Position numbers and translations under genes: made by a program. A DNA stretch of 33,027 bases. Origin: Deltaproteobacteria bacterium. Lineage in GTDB: Bacteria; Desulfobacterota; Binatia; UBA9968; JAJDTQ01. Positions 25,274 through 33,027 of this stretch are shown here, piece after piece (the first letter of the stretch is position 1; each line of letters starts with the position of its first letter). The DNA lies in assembly GCA_026712905.1 (NCBI GenBank), contig JAPOPM010000118.1, positions 1 to 33,027 on the forward strand. Direction: 5' to 3'. The notes below the pieces were generated by a model that worked only from the letters and a program-made list of their open reading frames with translations, was not told the origin of the DNA and made no database searches.

Positions 25274-26431
25274 ATGGCACGCGAGTACAACGTTATTTCG
25301 GCCGACGGTCATATCGACCTCAACCCCGACATCTGGCGCGACCGGGTGGCCGCGTCCATGCGCGAACGCGCGCCCAAGCGCGTGAAGATGCCCAACGGCT
25401 CGGACGCGGTGGTGGTGGACGGCGGCGAGCCCAACACCATAGGCGTCACCCGAAGCGTGCGCGTCAACAAGGAGGACATGGCCACGCAGGTGCCCACGTT
25501 CGAGTCCTGTGCCGGCACCGGACCGCCCTCGCAGCGGCTCGAGGAACAGGAACGGGACGGCGTCGACGCGGAGGTCGTGTTCTCGCAGATCTCCTTCGTG
25601 CTGGAGCAGGCCACGGACCGCGAGCTCTATTGCGAGCTGGTGCGCGCCTACAACGAGTTCCTGGGCGAGGAGTACATGGCGCCGGCGCCCGACCGGATCA
25701 TTCCCATGGGCGTCATTCCCACCAGCGGCATCGACGACGCGGTGCGGGAACTGGAGCACTGCGCCAGGCTGGGCCTCAAGGGAGTCAAGCTCGACAAGTT
25801 CCCGAGCGGCCACGGCTACCCCACGGCCGAGGACGACCGCTTCTGGGCCGCATCCCTGGACCTGGGGGTGGCCCTCACCAACCACAACACCGGCAACATG
25901 GGTTCCGGCAAGGGCGGCGAGCCCGCGTTTCCGTACGAACGCAAGCCCGGCCCCGACGTGCATGTGAAGGAGCCCATGAACTACTTCTTCCGCTTCACCA
26001 ACGACGCCATGGTGGGCGCGGTGCAGATGGCCTTCGCGGGTGTGTGGGACCGTTTCCCGACGCTCCAGATGTACTGGGCCGAGACCATGATCGGGTGGTT
26101 CGAGTACGGCCTGTGGCAGCTCGACGACCACTACCAGCGCTACATGCCCATGATCCACCAGTTCTGGGGCCTGCACTACCTGGACAGGAAACCCAGCGAG
26201 TACCTACGGGAGAACAACTACTGGGGCTTCCTGCACGACCCCATCGGCATCAAGCGGCGCGAGTGCATCGGCTACGACAAGCTCATGTGGGCCACGGACT
26301 TCGCCCATGCCGCCAGCGAGTACCCCAATTCCATCCCGGTGATGGAAAGGGACTTCGAGGGCGTGCCCGCCCACGAGAAGCGCGCCATGCTGGTGGACAA
26401 CTGTGTCAAGTATTTCGGACTGAATGCGTGA
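25274..26431 (+). CDS. Amidohydrolase-2 family metal-dependent hydrolase or decarboxylase
   Basis: This 385-residue TIM-barrel protein of the ACMSD-like amidohydrolase branch starts SADGHIDLNPDIW (metal site Asp11/His13). It continues with RLGLKGVKLDKFPSGHGYP, AGVWDRFPTLQMYWAETMIGW (strand with the family A-E), and LMWATDFAHAASEYPNS with the conserved late Asp. Members hydrolyse amides or decarboxylate aromatic acids without redox cofactor. ATG 25274 has AAAGGAG. Its stop is 14 bp from the next start, so it is the first gene of the plus-strand operon. It is a plausible partner for the bicupins in an aromatic acid pathway. Confidence 0.9.
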   Translation: MAREYNVISADGHIDLNPDIWRDRVAASMRERAPKRVKMPNGSDAVVVDGGEPNTIGVTRSVRVNKEDMATQVPTFESCAGTGPPSQRLEEQERDGVDAEVVFSQISFVLEQATDRELYCELVRAYNEFLGEEYMAPAPDRIIPMGVIPTSGIDDAVRELEHCARLGLKGVKLDKFPSGHGYPTAEDDRFWAASLDLGVALTNHNTGNMGSGKGGEPAFPYERKPGPDVHVKEPMNYFFRFTNDAMVGAVQMAFAGVWDRFPTLQMYWAETMIGWFEYGLWQLDDHYQRYMPMIHQFWGLHYLDRKPSEYLRENNYWGFLHDPIGIKRRECIGYDKLMWATDFAHAASEYPNSIPVMERDFEGVPAHEKRAMLVDNCVKYFGLNA

Positions 26432-26445
26432 ACGGAGGACTTGCC

Positions 26446-27480
26446 GTGAACGACGTCGGCACCACCCACGAAGACCTGGAACAGTACCTGGCCGCCCACC
26501 ACATGGTGGGGGCGGGCCTGCGGCGCGAGGGCATGGCGCCGCCGCGCACGGGCGTCACCGGCGCCCACTGGCGCTGGGAGGGGATCTACAAGGGGCTCAT
26601 GCGCTCCGGCGAAATCGTCACCGTGGGGCCCGACGGCATGACCGGCATGCGTTCGGTCACCGGCATCGAGGCCACCCGCTTCCCCATCTGGATGAACGTG
26701 CAGATCCTCATGCCCGGCGAACGCACCCAGGGGCACCGCAACACCCGCAGCGAGACGCGCCTGGTGTGCGAGGCGCCCAAGGAGGCCGCCTTCGTGTGCG
26801 AGCACGAGGCGTTCCCCATGGAGCGGGGCGACGTGATCATCAGCCCGTCCTGGACCTACCACGACCACTGGAACCAGGGCTCCACCCCCGCCCTCTACGT
26901 CGACGGATACGACAACGGCTACAACGGCGGGGTGAACCTGAACGAGCGGCTGCCGGTGGACAACCCTTACCAGGAGATCCACAAACCCGACGCCTACGGC
27001 GTGCGCACCCGCGGCCTCGCCCGCCCCATGGCCCATGGCCGGCCCTATCCGCTGCCGCCCATGCGCTATCCTTGGGCCGAGACCCGCGCCGCCCTGAGCG
27101 CCTTACAGGAAGCCGGCGAGGAAGACCCCTGCGAGGGTGCGCACCTGATGCTCGCGAGCCCGGTGGACGGCGGCCCCACGCTCCCCACCATCGCGTGGCA
27201 CGCGCAGCTCCTGCGGGCCGGCCAGACCACCTTGAGCCACCGGCACAACAGCAACACCTTCTACCACGCCTTCGAGGGCGCCGGCGCGGTGGTCATCGAG
27301 GGCGAGCGGCTGGAGTGGAACCAGGGGGACATCTTCGCCGTGCCGGCGTGGTCGTGGCATCATCACGAGAACGGCCACACAGGCGACTCCATCCTGTTCT
27401 CCATCGATGACTGGCCCGCGCAGACCAAGCTCGGCTTCTATACGAAAGAGATCGCGCCGGCCGACCGCCAGGACGGGTAG
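26446..27480 (+). CDS. Bicupin, gentisate 1,2-dioxygenase-like with altered N-terminal site (copy 2)
   Basis: This 344-residue two-cupin protein is related to copies 1 and 3. The first cupin motif reads GHRNTRS (His97-Arg98-Asn99) where the other copies have HRH, so one histidine ligand is Asn; the second part of that site is intact (WTYHDHW, His139/141). The second domain keeps SHRHNSNTFYH (His265/267) and SWHHHEN. The function may thus have shifted, perhaps with metal only in the C-terminal cupin. GTG 26446 is chosen since GGAGG lies just upstream; another GTG at 26428 overlaps the amidohydrolase stop. Cotranscribed with the amidohydrolase and NMT1-like genes. Confidence 0.87.
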   Translation: MNDVGTTHEDLEQYLAAHHMVGAGLRREGMAPPRTGVTGAHWRWEGIYKGLMRSGEIVTVGPDGMTGMRSVTGIEATRFPIWMNVQILMPGERTQGHRNTRSETRLVCEAPKEAAFVCEHEAFPMERGDVIISPSWTYHDHWNQGSTPALYVDGYDNGYNGGVNLNERLPVDNPYQEIHKPDAYGVRTRGLARPMAHGRPYPLPPMRYPWAETRAALSALQEAGEEDPCEGAHLMLASPVDGGPTLPTIAWHAQLLRAGQTTLSHRHNSNTFYHAFEGAGAVVIEGERLEWNQGDIFAVPAWSWHHHENGHTGDSILFSIDDWPAQTKLGFYTKEIAPADRQDG

Positions 27481-27513
27481 CGGCGGCGCGATAGACCCAA
27501 AGGGAGACAACCC

Positions 27514-28467
27514 ATGGCGAACCCCAAGCTCCGTCTCGGCTTCCGCGAGCCCGAGGTGGACACCAACAAACCCTTTGTCGACGGCACCGTCCAGGTGGAG
27601 GGCTTCGACCTTGAGATCAGCGATTTCCACGGCCCGGAAACCATCGATGCGTGGGACGCGAGCTTTGGCGGCCTCATGCGCACCAAGGACAAGGGCAACC
27701 ACCCCTACGTCTCGATCCCGGCCTACCCCAACCGCAAGTTCCGCATCGCCTACATCTTCGTGAACAACGCATCGGGTATCGACGGCCCCAAGGACCTGGA
27801 GGGCAAGCGCGTGTACGTGAGCAGCACCGCCGGCGTGTGGGCGCGCGGCGCGCTGCAAAACTACTACGGCGTGGACCTGACGCGCGTCCGCTGGTGCATG
27901 CCCCACCCCGAGGCCGAGAGCTGGGGCGAGGGCGTCGAGGTGGAGCCCCTGCCGCACATCTCCGGGCCGGAGCCCGAGCCGCTGGACGACCTGCTGCTTT
28001 CGAACCAAGTGGACGCGGTCATCGAGCCCAACGTGCTGCCGTCCATCAGCCGCCGCGACCCGCGCGTCCGCCGCCTGTTCCGCGATTACAAGAACGAAGA
28101 GATCAACTACTACAAGGCCACGGGGATCTTCCCCATCAGCCACATGGTGAGCCTAAAGCAGGATTTCGTCGACAAGCACCCGGACGCGCCGGTGGCACTC
28201 CTGAAGGCATACCGCCAAGCGCGCGACGTGGCCATGGACCGGCTCTACGGCGCCGACCCCGAGGTGCTCATCACCTCGTGGGTGGCCGCCGCCATCGACG
28301 AGCAGCGCGCCGTCATGGGCGAGAACTACTGGTCCTACAACATCCAGGACAACGTCACCTCGCTGGAAGCCATGATGACGTTCGCACACCAGTTCGGCCT
28401 GACGCAGGAGAAGCTTCATTACGAAGACTTTTTCCACCCGGAGGCGGCGGCACTGGAGGGGTTTTGA
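27514..28467 (+). CDS. NMT1/4,5-dihydroxyphthalate decarboxylase-like protein (copy 2)
   Basis: This 317-residue protein is a distant paralogue of the one at 12303-13310, sharing the pattern FVNNASGIDGPKDLEGKRVYV, TAGVWARGALQNYYGV and YYKATGIFPISHMVSLKQDFV. The N-terminus MANPKLRLGFREPEVDTNK has no signal peptide, and no ABC transporter components are adjacent. So, like copy 1, it is more likely cytosolic. The family includes an enzyme that decarboxylates 4,5-dihydroxyphthalate, but family names here often reflect fold only. ATG 27514 has AAAGGGAGAC upstream. It is followed by a 330-bp spacer holding a full palindromic element. Confidence 0.85.
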   Translation: MANPKLRLGFREPEVDTNKPFVDGTVQVEGFDLEISDFHGPETIDAWDASFGGLMRTKDKGNHPYVSIPAYPNRKFRIAYIFVNNASGIDGPKDLEGKRVYVSSTAGVWARGALQNYYGVDLTRVRWCMPHPEAESWGEGVEVEPLPHISGPEPEPLDDLLLSNQVDAVIEPNVLPSISRRDPRVRRLFRDYKNEEINYYKATGIFPISHMVSLKQDFVDKHPDAPVALLKAYRQARDVAMDRLYGADPEVLITSWVAAAIDEQRAVMGENYWSYNIQDNVTSLEAMMTFAHQFGLTQEKLHYEDFFHPEAAALEGF

Positions 28468-28486
28468 TCGCCCCTCCTCCCCCCTG

Positions 28487-28710
28487 GATTCCCGCTTTCC
28501 AGGCTGTGGCAAAACTGATGAGGCAGATCCCCATCGAGTCGTCATTCCCGCGGAAGCGGGAATCCAGGGGCGGTGGTGGGGAACTACAGAGGCGTTTCCC
28601 CGCCTCGCCACCCCTGGATTCCCGCTTCCGCGGGAATGACGACTCGGGGGGTTGGCGCCGATTCTTGTCCGTGCGACGTTTTGACACAGCCTGTTTCGCG
28701 GGAATGACGA
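28487..28710. repeat. Nested palindromic repeat element, full copy C (~224 bp)
   Basis: It has the same plan as copy A: outer left arm CCCGCTTTCCAGGCTG then TGGCAAAAC (28490-28514); inner arms GAGTCGTCATTCCCGCGG (28537-28554) with CCAGGGG, and CCCCTGG with CCGCGGGAATGACGACTC; outer right arm GTTTTGACACAGCCTGTTTC then GCGGGAATGAC (to 28708). A further partial TTGACACAGGCTG sits at 28748. It lies in the spacer between the NMT1-like gene and the third bicupin gene, whose ribosome site AAGGAG at about 28787 is the only other feature. Confidence 0.85.
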
Positions 28711-28797
28711 GTCGGGGGTGGGTGCCATCTCTCATCCGGGTGGGCCATTGACACAGGCTGGGGAGCGGGACTCCAACGGAAGCACAAGGAGACAATC

Positions 28798-29856
28798 ATG
28801 AGTGAAGCGGTCAACACGGACAATCCGCGGCTCGACGAGCTGCACCGCATCATGGCCGAGAATTCCCTGGCGGGGCACTGGCAGCCGCGCCAGCCCTCGC
28901 CGGAGCTGCGCCCGCATCTCTGGCGCTGGCCGGTGATCTACTCCTGCCTCATGGAGTCCGGCGAAGTCGTGAAGCTGGGGCACATCGACGAGGCCGCCAA
29001 GCGCCGCACCGTGCAACTGGTGAACCCCGGCCTCACCGCCTTCAAGTCCACCACCCGCACCATCCAGATGTCCATACAGCTCGTGAAGCCCGGGGAGCGC
29101 GCCGAGTGCCACCGCCACACCGCCGCGGCCCTGCGCTTCGTGGTGGAAGGAGACGGCACCGGCTACACCACGGTGGAGGGCGAGGAGATGCACATGGAGC
29201 CCGGCGACCTGGTGCTGACGCCGAGCTGGACCTGGCACGACCACTACAACCAGGGCGAACGCAACATCGTCTGGCTCGACGTCCTCGACGTGCACCTCAT
29301 GAACCACCTGGACGCCAACTTCCACGAGAACTACGGCGAAGGCCCGGCCCAGCCGGTCACCAAGTCCGAGGGCTACAGCCGCCAGCGCCTCGGCACCGTG
29401 CGGCCCCTCACCGAAAGCCCCGGCAACCACGCGCTCCCCTACACCTACAAGTGGCGCGACACCCTTCCCGTCCTGGAAGAACTGGCCGCGTCCGCCGACG
29501 GCGACCCCCACGACGGCATCCTCCTGCAATACGCCCACCCCGTCACGGGTGGCCCCACCATGCCCACCATCGACTGCCGCGTGCAGTGGCTGCGGCCCGG
29601 CGAATCGAACCGCCCCCACCGCCACACCAGCAGCACCATCTACCACGTGATGCAAGGCGCCGGCGCCACCGTGGCGAGCCGCGACAAGGACAACGGTACC
29701 CCCATGGCCTGGACCGAACAGGACTGCTTCGTGATCCCCTCGTGGCACTGGCACCACTTCCGCAACGACTCCCGTACCGAGCCCGCGATCCTGTTCTCCG
29801 TCACCGACCGCCCGGTACTGGAAAGTCTGAACCTCTACAGCGAGGAGGATGCGTAA
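28798..29856 (+). CDS. Bicupin, gentisate 1,2-dioxygenase-like (copy 3)
   Basis: This 352-residue two-cupin protein has CHRHTAAALRFVVEGDG (His105, His107), TPSWTWHDHYN (His147/149), PHRHTSSTIYHVMQGAG and WHWHHFRND. All histidine positions seen in copy 1 are kept in both domains, so an iron dioxygenase is likely. It resembles copy 1 in WKWREVYPCLM-like WRWPVIYSCLMESGEVV. ATG 28798 follows AAGGAGACAATC. A 270-bp gap to tctA holds only a weak, unlikely open frame. The true substrate (gentisate, salicylate, other) is not determined. Confidence 0.9.
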   Translation: MSEAVNTDNPRLDELHRIMAENSLAGHWQPRQPSPELRPHLWRWPVIYSCLMESGEVVKLGHIDEAAKRRTVQLVNPGLTAFKSTTRTIQMSIQLVKPGERAECHRHTAAALRFVVEGDGTGYTTVEGEEMHMEPGDLVLTPSWTWHDHYNQGERNIVWLDVLDVHLMNHLDANFHENYGEGPAQPVTKSEGYSRQRLGTVRPLTESPGNHALPYTYKWRDTLPVLEELAASADGDPHDGILLQYAHPVTGGPTMPTIDCRVQWLRPGESNRPHRHTSSTIYHVMQGAGATVASRDKDNGTPMAWTEQDCFVIPSWHWHHFRNDSRTEPAILFSVTDRPVLESLNLYSEEDA

Positions 29857-30126
29857 CGCGAACTACAACGGGGAGAGCCGCGCGGGGGGCGTCCCGGAAA
29901 TCTGTTGACGGCGGGCGGACATGACAACGATCACCGACACCATCCGCGCGAGGCAGTTTGTCACGAACCCGGCACCCACCGTCTCCAGATTTCAGGGACG
30001 CCTCGCGCGCGGCTCGGGAACAAGCACCCTGCATGGAAGCTGGCCGCATGGAAGCGCACCCCGTATGGATCCCGGTAACCAGTCGCCCCGCAAAACAACC
30101 CGCAAACCCGCGCACGGCATCCCCTC

Positions 30127-31614
30127 ATGCTTGACGCCATAGGCCAGGCCAGCCTCCATATCCTCGACCCGGTCCACCTCCTCATGCTGTTCGCCGGGAC
30201 CTTCCTCGGCCTCATGCTCGGGGTCATCCCCGGCATCGGCGGGGTCACCGGCCTGGCGCTGCTGCTCCCCTTCACCTTCGACATGGACGCCGTCTCCGCC
30301 TTCGCCTTCATCATCGGCATGCTGGCGGTGACCACCACCTCCGACACCATCCCTTCGGTGCTCTTCGCCGTGCCCGGCACCGTGGGCTCCCAGGCCACCA
30401 TCATCGACGGCCACGCCATGGCCAAGCGCGGCGAGGCCGGCCGCGCCTTCGGCGCCGCGTTCACCGTGTCCGCCCTGGGCGGCATCTTCGGCGCCCTGCT
30501 GCTCACCCTGTCCATCCCCATCCTGAGCCCGCTGGTGCTGACCTTCGGCTCTCCGGAGTTCTTCATGATGGCGGTGCTGGGGGTGTGCATGGTGGCGAGC
30601 CTCAGCGGCTCGGCGCTGATGAAGGGCGTCATCGCCGGCGGCTCCGGCCTCATTCTGGCCACGGTGGGCACCGATCCCATCCTGAGCGTGGAGCGCTGGA
30701 CCTTCGACCAAGTCTACCTGTGGGACGGCTTCCACGTGGTACCCATCTCCCTGGGGCTGTTCGGCCTGGCCGAGATCACCGACCTGCTGGTCTCGGGCAA
30801 GAGCATCGACTCGGGCGCCCTGGGCCGGCTCAAGGGCCGCTGGGAAGGCGTGCGCGACGCCTTCCGCCACTGGTGGCTGGTGGTCCGCTCCGCCACCCTG
30901 GGGGTATGGATCGGCATCATCCCGGGCCTCGGAACGCTGGTGGTGGACTGGTTCGCCTACGGCCACGCCCTCCACACCGAGAAGAACCCGGAGAGCTTCG
31001 GCACCGGCGACGTCCGCGGCGTCATCGCGCCGGAGAGCGCCAACAACGCCAAGGATGGCGGCGGCCTGATCCCGACCCTGGCCTTCGGCATCCCCGGCAG
31101 CACCAGCATGGCACTGTTCCTCGGCGCCATGGAGATCCAGGGCCTTACCCCGGGGCCCGAAATGCTGAACCAGCACCTCGACATCATCTTCACCATCGCC
31201 TGGAGCCTGGCCCTGGCCAACATCATCGGCACCGGCACCTGTTTCCTGTTCACCGACCACCTGGCGCGCATCGCCACCATCCGCGCCCAGCTCCTGGCGC
31301 CGGTGCTGCTGGTTATCATGTTCCTCGGCGCGTTCATGGCCCGCCGCCACATCGCCGACATCATCCTGTTCCTCTTCTTCGGGCTGCTGGGCTGGACCAT
31401 GAAGCGGCAGGGATGGCCGCGCCCTCCTCTCATCATCGGCTTCGTGCTCGGCTCCACGGTGGAGAAGTACCTCTACATCTCGATCCTGACCTACGGCTGG
31501 ACCTGGCTGTCGCGCCCCTGGGTCATCGTGCTGTTTCTCCTGATCGTCGCGGCGCTGGCCACGCCGGCAATCCAGCAGTACCGCAACCGGACCGCCGCGG
31601 CCACGAATCCATGA
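30127..31614 (+). CDS. tctA: TctA, large membrane subunit of a tripartite tricarboxylate-type transporter
   Basis: This 495-residue protein has about 11-12 membrane helices. Family blocks LGLMLGVIPGIGGVTGLALL (28-47), SDTIPSVLFAVPGTVGSQAT (~75-94), NNAKDGGGLIPTLAFGIPGS and MALFLGAM identify TctA. It couples solute uptake to an ion gradient together with TctB and a periplasmic TctC. The cargo is a carboxylate, probably aromatic or dicarboxylic given the neighbours. ATG 30127 lacks a clear Shine-Dalgarno. tctB follows after 4 bp. Confidence 0.95.
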   Translation: MLDAIGQASLHILDPVHLLMLFAGTFLGLMLGVIPGIGGVTGLALLLPFTFDMDAVSAFAFIIGMLAVTTTSDTIPSVLFAVPGTVGSQATIIDGHAMAKRGEAGRAFGAAFTVSALGGIFGALLLTLSIPILSPLVLTFGSPEFFMMAVLGVCMVASLSGSALMKGVIAGGSGLILATVGTDPILSVERWTFDQVYLWDGFHVVPISLGLFGLAEITDLLVSGKSIDSGALGRLKGRWEGVRDAFRHWWLVVRSATLGVWIGIIPGLGTLVVDWFAYGHALHTEKNPESFGTGDVRGVIAPESANNAKDGGGLIPTLAFGIPGSTSMALFLGAMEIQGLTPGPEMLNQHLDIIFTIAWSLALANIIGTGTCFLFTDHLARIATIRAQLLAPVLLVIMFLGAFMARRHIADIILFLFFGLLGWTMKRQGWPRPPLIIGFVLGSTVEKYLYISILTYGWTWLSRPWVIVLFLLIVAALATPAIQQYRNRTAAATNP

Positions 31615-31618
31615 GGCC

Positions 31619-32122
31619 ATGCAAAAGACCCTCTCCCTGCTGTTCGACGGGTTCTTCCTGGTGCTGCTGGCCGCGGCCGTGGCCACGGCCTGGCAGTGGC
31701 CCTTCGCCACCGGGCTCTTTCCCCTGACCATCGCCATCCCCGTGTCGCTGGTGGCTGCCGCGCAGTTCGCCAAGGACGCGTTCTTCCAAGGCGGCCAGAA
31801 CGAGGACAGCGGGCAACGGGAACGCATCCGCGACATCGAGGTGGACCGCTCGGTGCCCGCGCGCCTTGTGGTGCAACGGGCAGGCACCTTCTACCTCTGC
31901 GCCCTGGGCTTTCTGGCCGCCATCCTGCTCATCGGGTTCAAGTTGTCCGTCCCGCTGTTCATGGTGTTCTATTTCAGGCGCTTCAGCCGGGCGGGGTGGC
32001 CCGTGACGCTGATCCTCACGGGGCTCTTGACGGGGTTGGTGCTCGGGCTGTTCGACGCCATCCTGCACGTGGGGTGGCCGGACAACCTGCTTGGACATGT
32101 CCTCGATCGGTGGAAAGCGTAG
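31619..32122 (+). CDS. tctB: TctB, small membrane subunit of a tripartite tricarboxylate-type transporter
   Basis: This 167-residue protein has four predicted membrane helices: at 8-27, 31-52, around 88-108 (FYLCALGFLAAILLIGF), and 127-150. This is the usual small-subunit topology. It has no strong motif, as normal for this family, and position 4 bp after tctA is the main support. It shares a transport unit with TctA and the TctC encoded downstream across the repeat array. Confidence 0.88.
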   Translation: MQKTLSLLFDGFFLVLLAAAVATAWQWPFATGLFPLTIAIPVSLVAAAQFAKDAFFQGGQNEDSGQRERIRDIEVDRSVPARLVVQRAGTFYLCALGFLAAILLIGFKLSVPLFMVFYFRRFSRAGWPVTLILTGLLTGLVLGLFDAILHVGWPDNLLGHVLDRWKA

Positions 32123-32126
32123 AATA

Positions 32127-32471
32127 GCGCCCTTCGACTTCGCTCCGCTTACGCTACGCTACGCTCAGGACGAACGGTTGTGATAGCCATTCTTCCGTTC
32201 GTCCCGAGCGTAGCGCAACGAAGTCGAAAGGCGCCGTCTTTTCTCAGCACGAACGGTTGCGATAGCCGTTCCTCCGTTCGTCCCGAGCGTAGCGCAGCGA
32301 AGTCGAAAGGCGCCGTCTTTTCTCAGCACGAACGGTTGCGATAGCCGTTCCTCCGTTCGTCCTGAGCGTAGCGCAGCGAAGTCGAAGGGCGCCGTCTTTT
32401 CTCAGCACGAACGGTTGCGATAGCCGGTTCGCCGTTCGTCCTGAGCGTAGCGGAGCGAAGTCGAAGGGCGC
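32127..32471. repeat. 79-bp tandem palindromic repeat array between tctB and tctC
   Basis: ACGAACGGTTG recurs at 32170, 32249, 32328 and 32407, an exact 79-bp period. Each unit has GAACGG...CCGTTC, a small hairpin, then TCC(C/T)GAGCGTAGCG and GAAGTCGAA(A/G)GGCGCCGTC. The opening arm (32127-32178) is the reverse complement of the closing arm of the last unit, so the array is bounded by inverted ends. The 465-bp space between tctB and tctC contains this array and then about 115 bp with no feature. Confidence 0.92.
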
Positions 32472-32587
32472 CGTCTTACGACCGGCACCCAGGCCCTTCG
32501 TTGACATTCTCTCCGCGACGCGCGTATAGCAATGAACGGATTGTGACACAAAAACGAACCGATGACCGTACGAACCGGGAGGATCCC

Positions 32588-33027
32588 ATGAAATCGAGAA
32601 TCACCTGGACATGGCTCACGTTAACCTGCGTCGCGCTCCTCGCCGCCCAGGCCGGCGCGGCGGAGAACGCCGCGGACTTCTTCCGGGGCAAGCGCATCAC
32701 GATGCTGGTGCAGTATTCGCCCGGCGGCACCTTCGACATCCGCGCCCGCTGGATGGCGCGGCACCTGCCCGCGGTCACCGGCGCCAGGGCCATCGTGCGG
32801 AACCTGCCGGGGGGCGGCGGGGTGGCCGGCTACAACCGGCTGTTCCGGCTCCCGCCGGACGGCCTGTCGCTGCTCACCGCGCACACCAAGCTGGTGGCCT
32901 TCGACATGTTTGGCCGCAAGGGAGTGAAGTACGACTACGACAAGTTCGGTTACCTGGGGCGGGTCATCCGCACCAACACCGCCGTGCTGGTACGCAAGGA
33001 CCTGCCGACGGACATCGAGGGACTGCG
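32588..33027 (+). CDS. tctC: TctC/Bug-family periplasmic carboxylate-binding protein, 3' truncated by window end
   Basis: The frame is open from ATG 32588 to the window edge (146 codons visible, family length about 320). It has a signal peptide (MKSRITWTWLTLTCVALLAA with Ala-rich cleavage near AQAGAA). Then FFRGKRITMLVQYSPGGTFD and the downstream IVRNLPGGGGVAGYNRLF are the standard Bug/TctC core, where the SPGGTFD loop and the conserved Asp touch the carboxylate ligand. GGGAGGATCCC precedes the start. It pairs with TctA and TctB. The rest is outside the window. Confidence 0.92.
   Translation, partial: MKSRITWTWLTLTCVALLAAQAGAAENAADFFRGKRITMLVQYSPGGTFDIRARWMARHLPAVTGARAIVRNLPGGGGVAGYNRLFRLPPDGLSLLTAHTKLVAFDMFGRKGVKYDYDKFGYLGRVIRTNTAVLVRKDLPTDIEGL

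Noticed and set aside
29921..30142. 73-codon frame between bicupin copy 3 and tctA
   Set aside because: Low-complexity polar composition, overlap with tctA and no homology I recognise; kept as non-coding.
32127..32471. CRISPR array suggested by regular repeats
   Set aside because: The whole 79-bp unit is repeated with no unique spacers and no cas genes nearby; it is a tandem REP-like array.

Overview
This is a GC-rich, densely coding bacterial window. A proteobacterial-type phage-shock operon, a tripartite tricarboxylate transporter and a probable autotransporter protease all point to a Gram-negative. The mix of UbiD decarboxylases, gentisate-type bicupins and abundant palindromic REP-like repeats suggests an environmental, possibly uncultured, proteobacterial or deltaproteobacterial/Tectomicrobia-like lineage. 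I cannot fix the taxon from the sequence.

Layout. (1) 1-177: a short element with 20-bp terminal inverted repeats, then an MFS transporter (204-1508). (2) 1451-4711: a complete phage-shock system, with pspF (minus strand) divergent from a sigma-54 promoter driving pspA-pspB-pspC. A YfcG-type glutathione transferase is appended 5 bp after pspC. (3) 4751-8827: a toxin-antitoxin and insertion-sequence scrapyard. It holds a higB remnant, an intact parDE pair, an N-terminally broken RelE-like toxin whose expected antitoxin position is occupied by two nested IS3-type remnants, an intact higBA with a perfect operator palindrome, and a three-gene overlapping operon of unknown function (7123-8827). 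This last operon is the best candidate for an undescribed system. (4) 8895-18112, minus strand: a catabolic-looking run read in the order DapA-type aldolase, haem-oxygenase-like diiron protein, gentisate-dioxygenase-like bicupin, UbiD decarboxylase, a dihydroxyphthalate-decarboxylase/NMT1-like protein, a second UbiD, a GST and a SelD-associated flavoprotein. (5) 18381-23327: a 2OG-Fe(II) oxygenase, a 1090-residue S8 subtilisin-like autotransporter carrying 40 consecutive aspartates, and a divergent membrane-anchored LuxR-type regulator. (6) 23366-24942, minus strand: a RidA-like protein translationally coupled to a CmcJ/NvfI-type oxygenase. (7) 25274-33027, plus strand: amidohydrolase, bicupin, second dihydroxyphthalate-decarboxylase-like protein, third bicupin, and TctA-TctB-TctC (the last truncated by the window end).

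How the parts may work together. The two catabolic arms share paralogues (bicupins and the NMT1-like proteins). Together they contain decarboxylation, oxygenation or ring-cleavage, hydrolysis, aldol cleavage and carboxylate uptake functions. I infer a catabolic island for an aromatic or heteroaromatic carboxylate; the substrate is unknown. The NMT1-like proteins have no visible signal peptide and no ABC permease or ATPase nearby, so they may be enzymes rather than transport proteins.

The intergenic spaces carry a notable repeat load: a ~224-bp nested palindromic element (two full copies and one half copy), a 79-bp tandem array between tctB and tctC with a single relative at 10711, and a 42-bp tandem duplication at the 3' end of one ubiD. 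I saw no rRNA, tRNA or CRISPR array.
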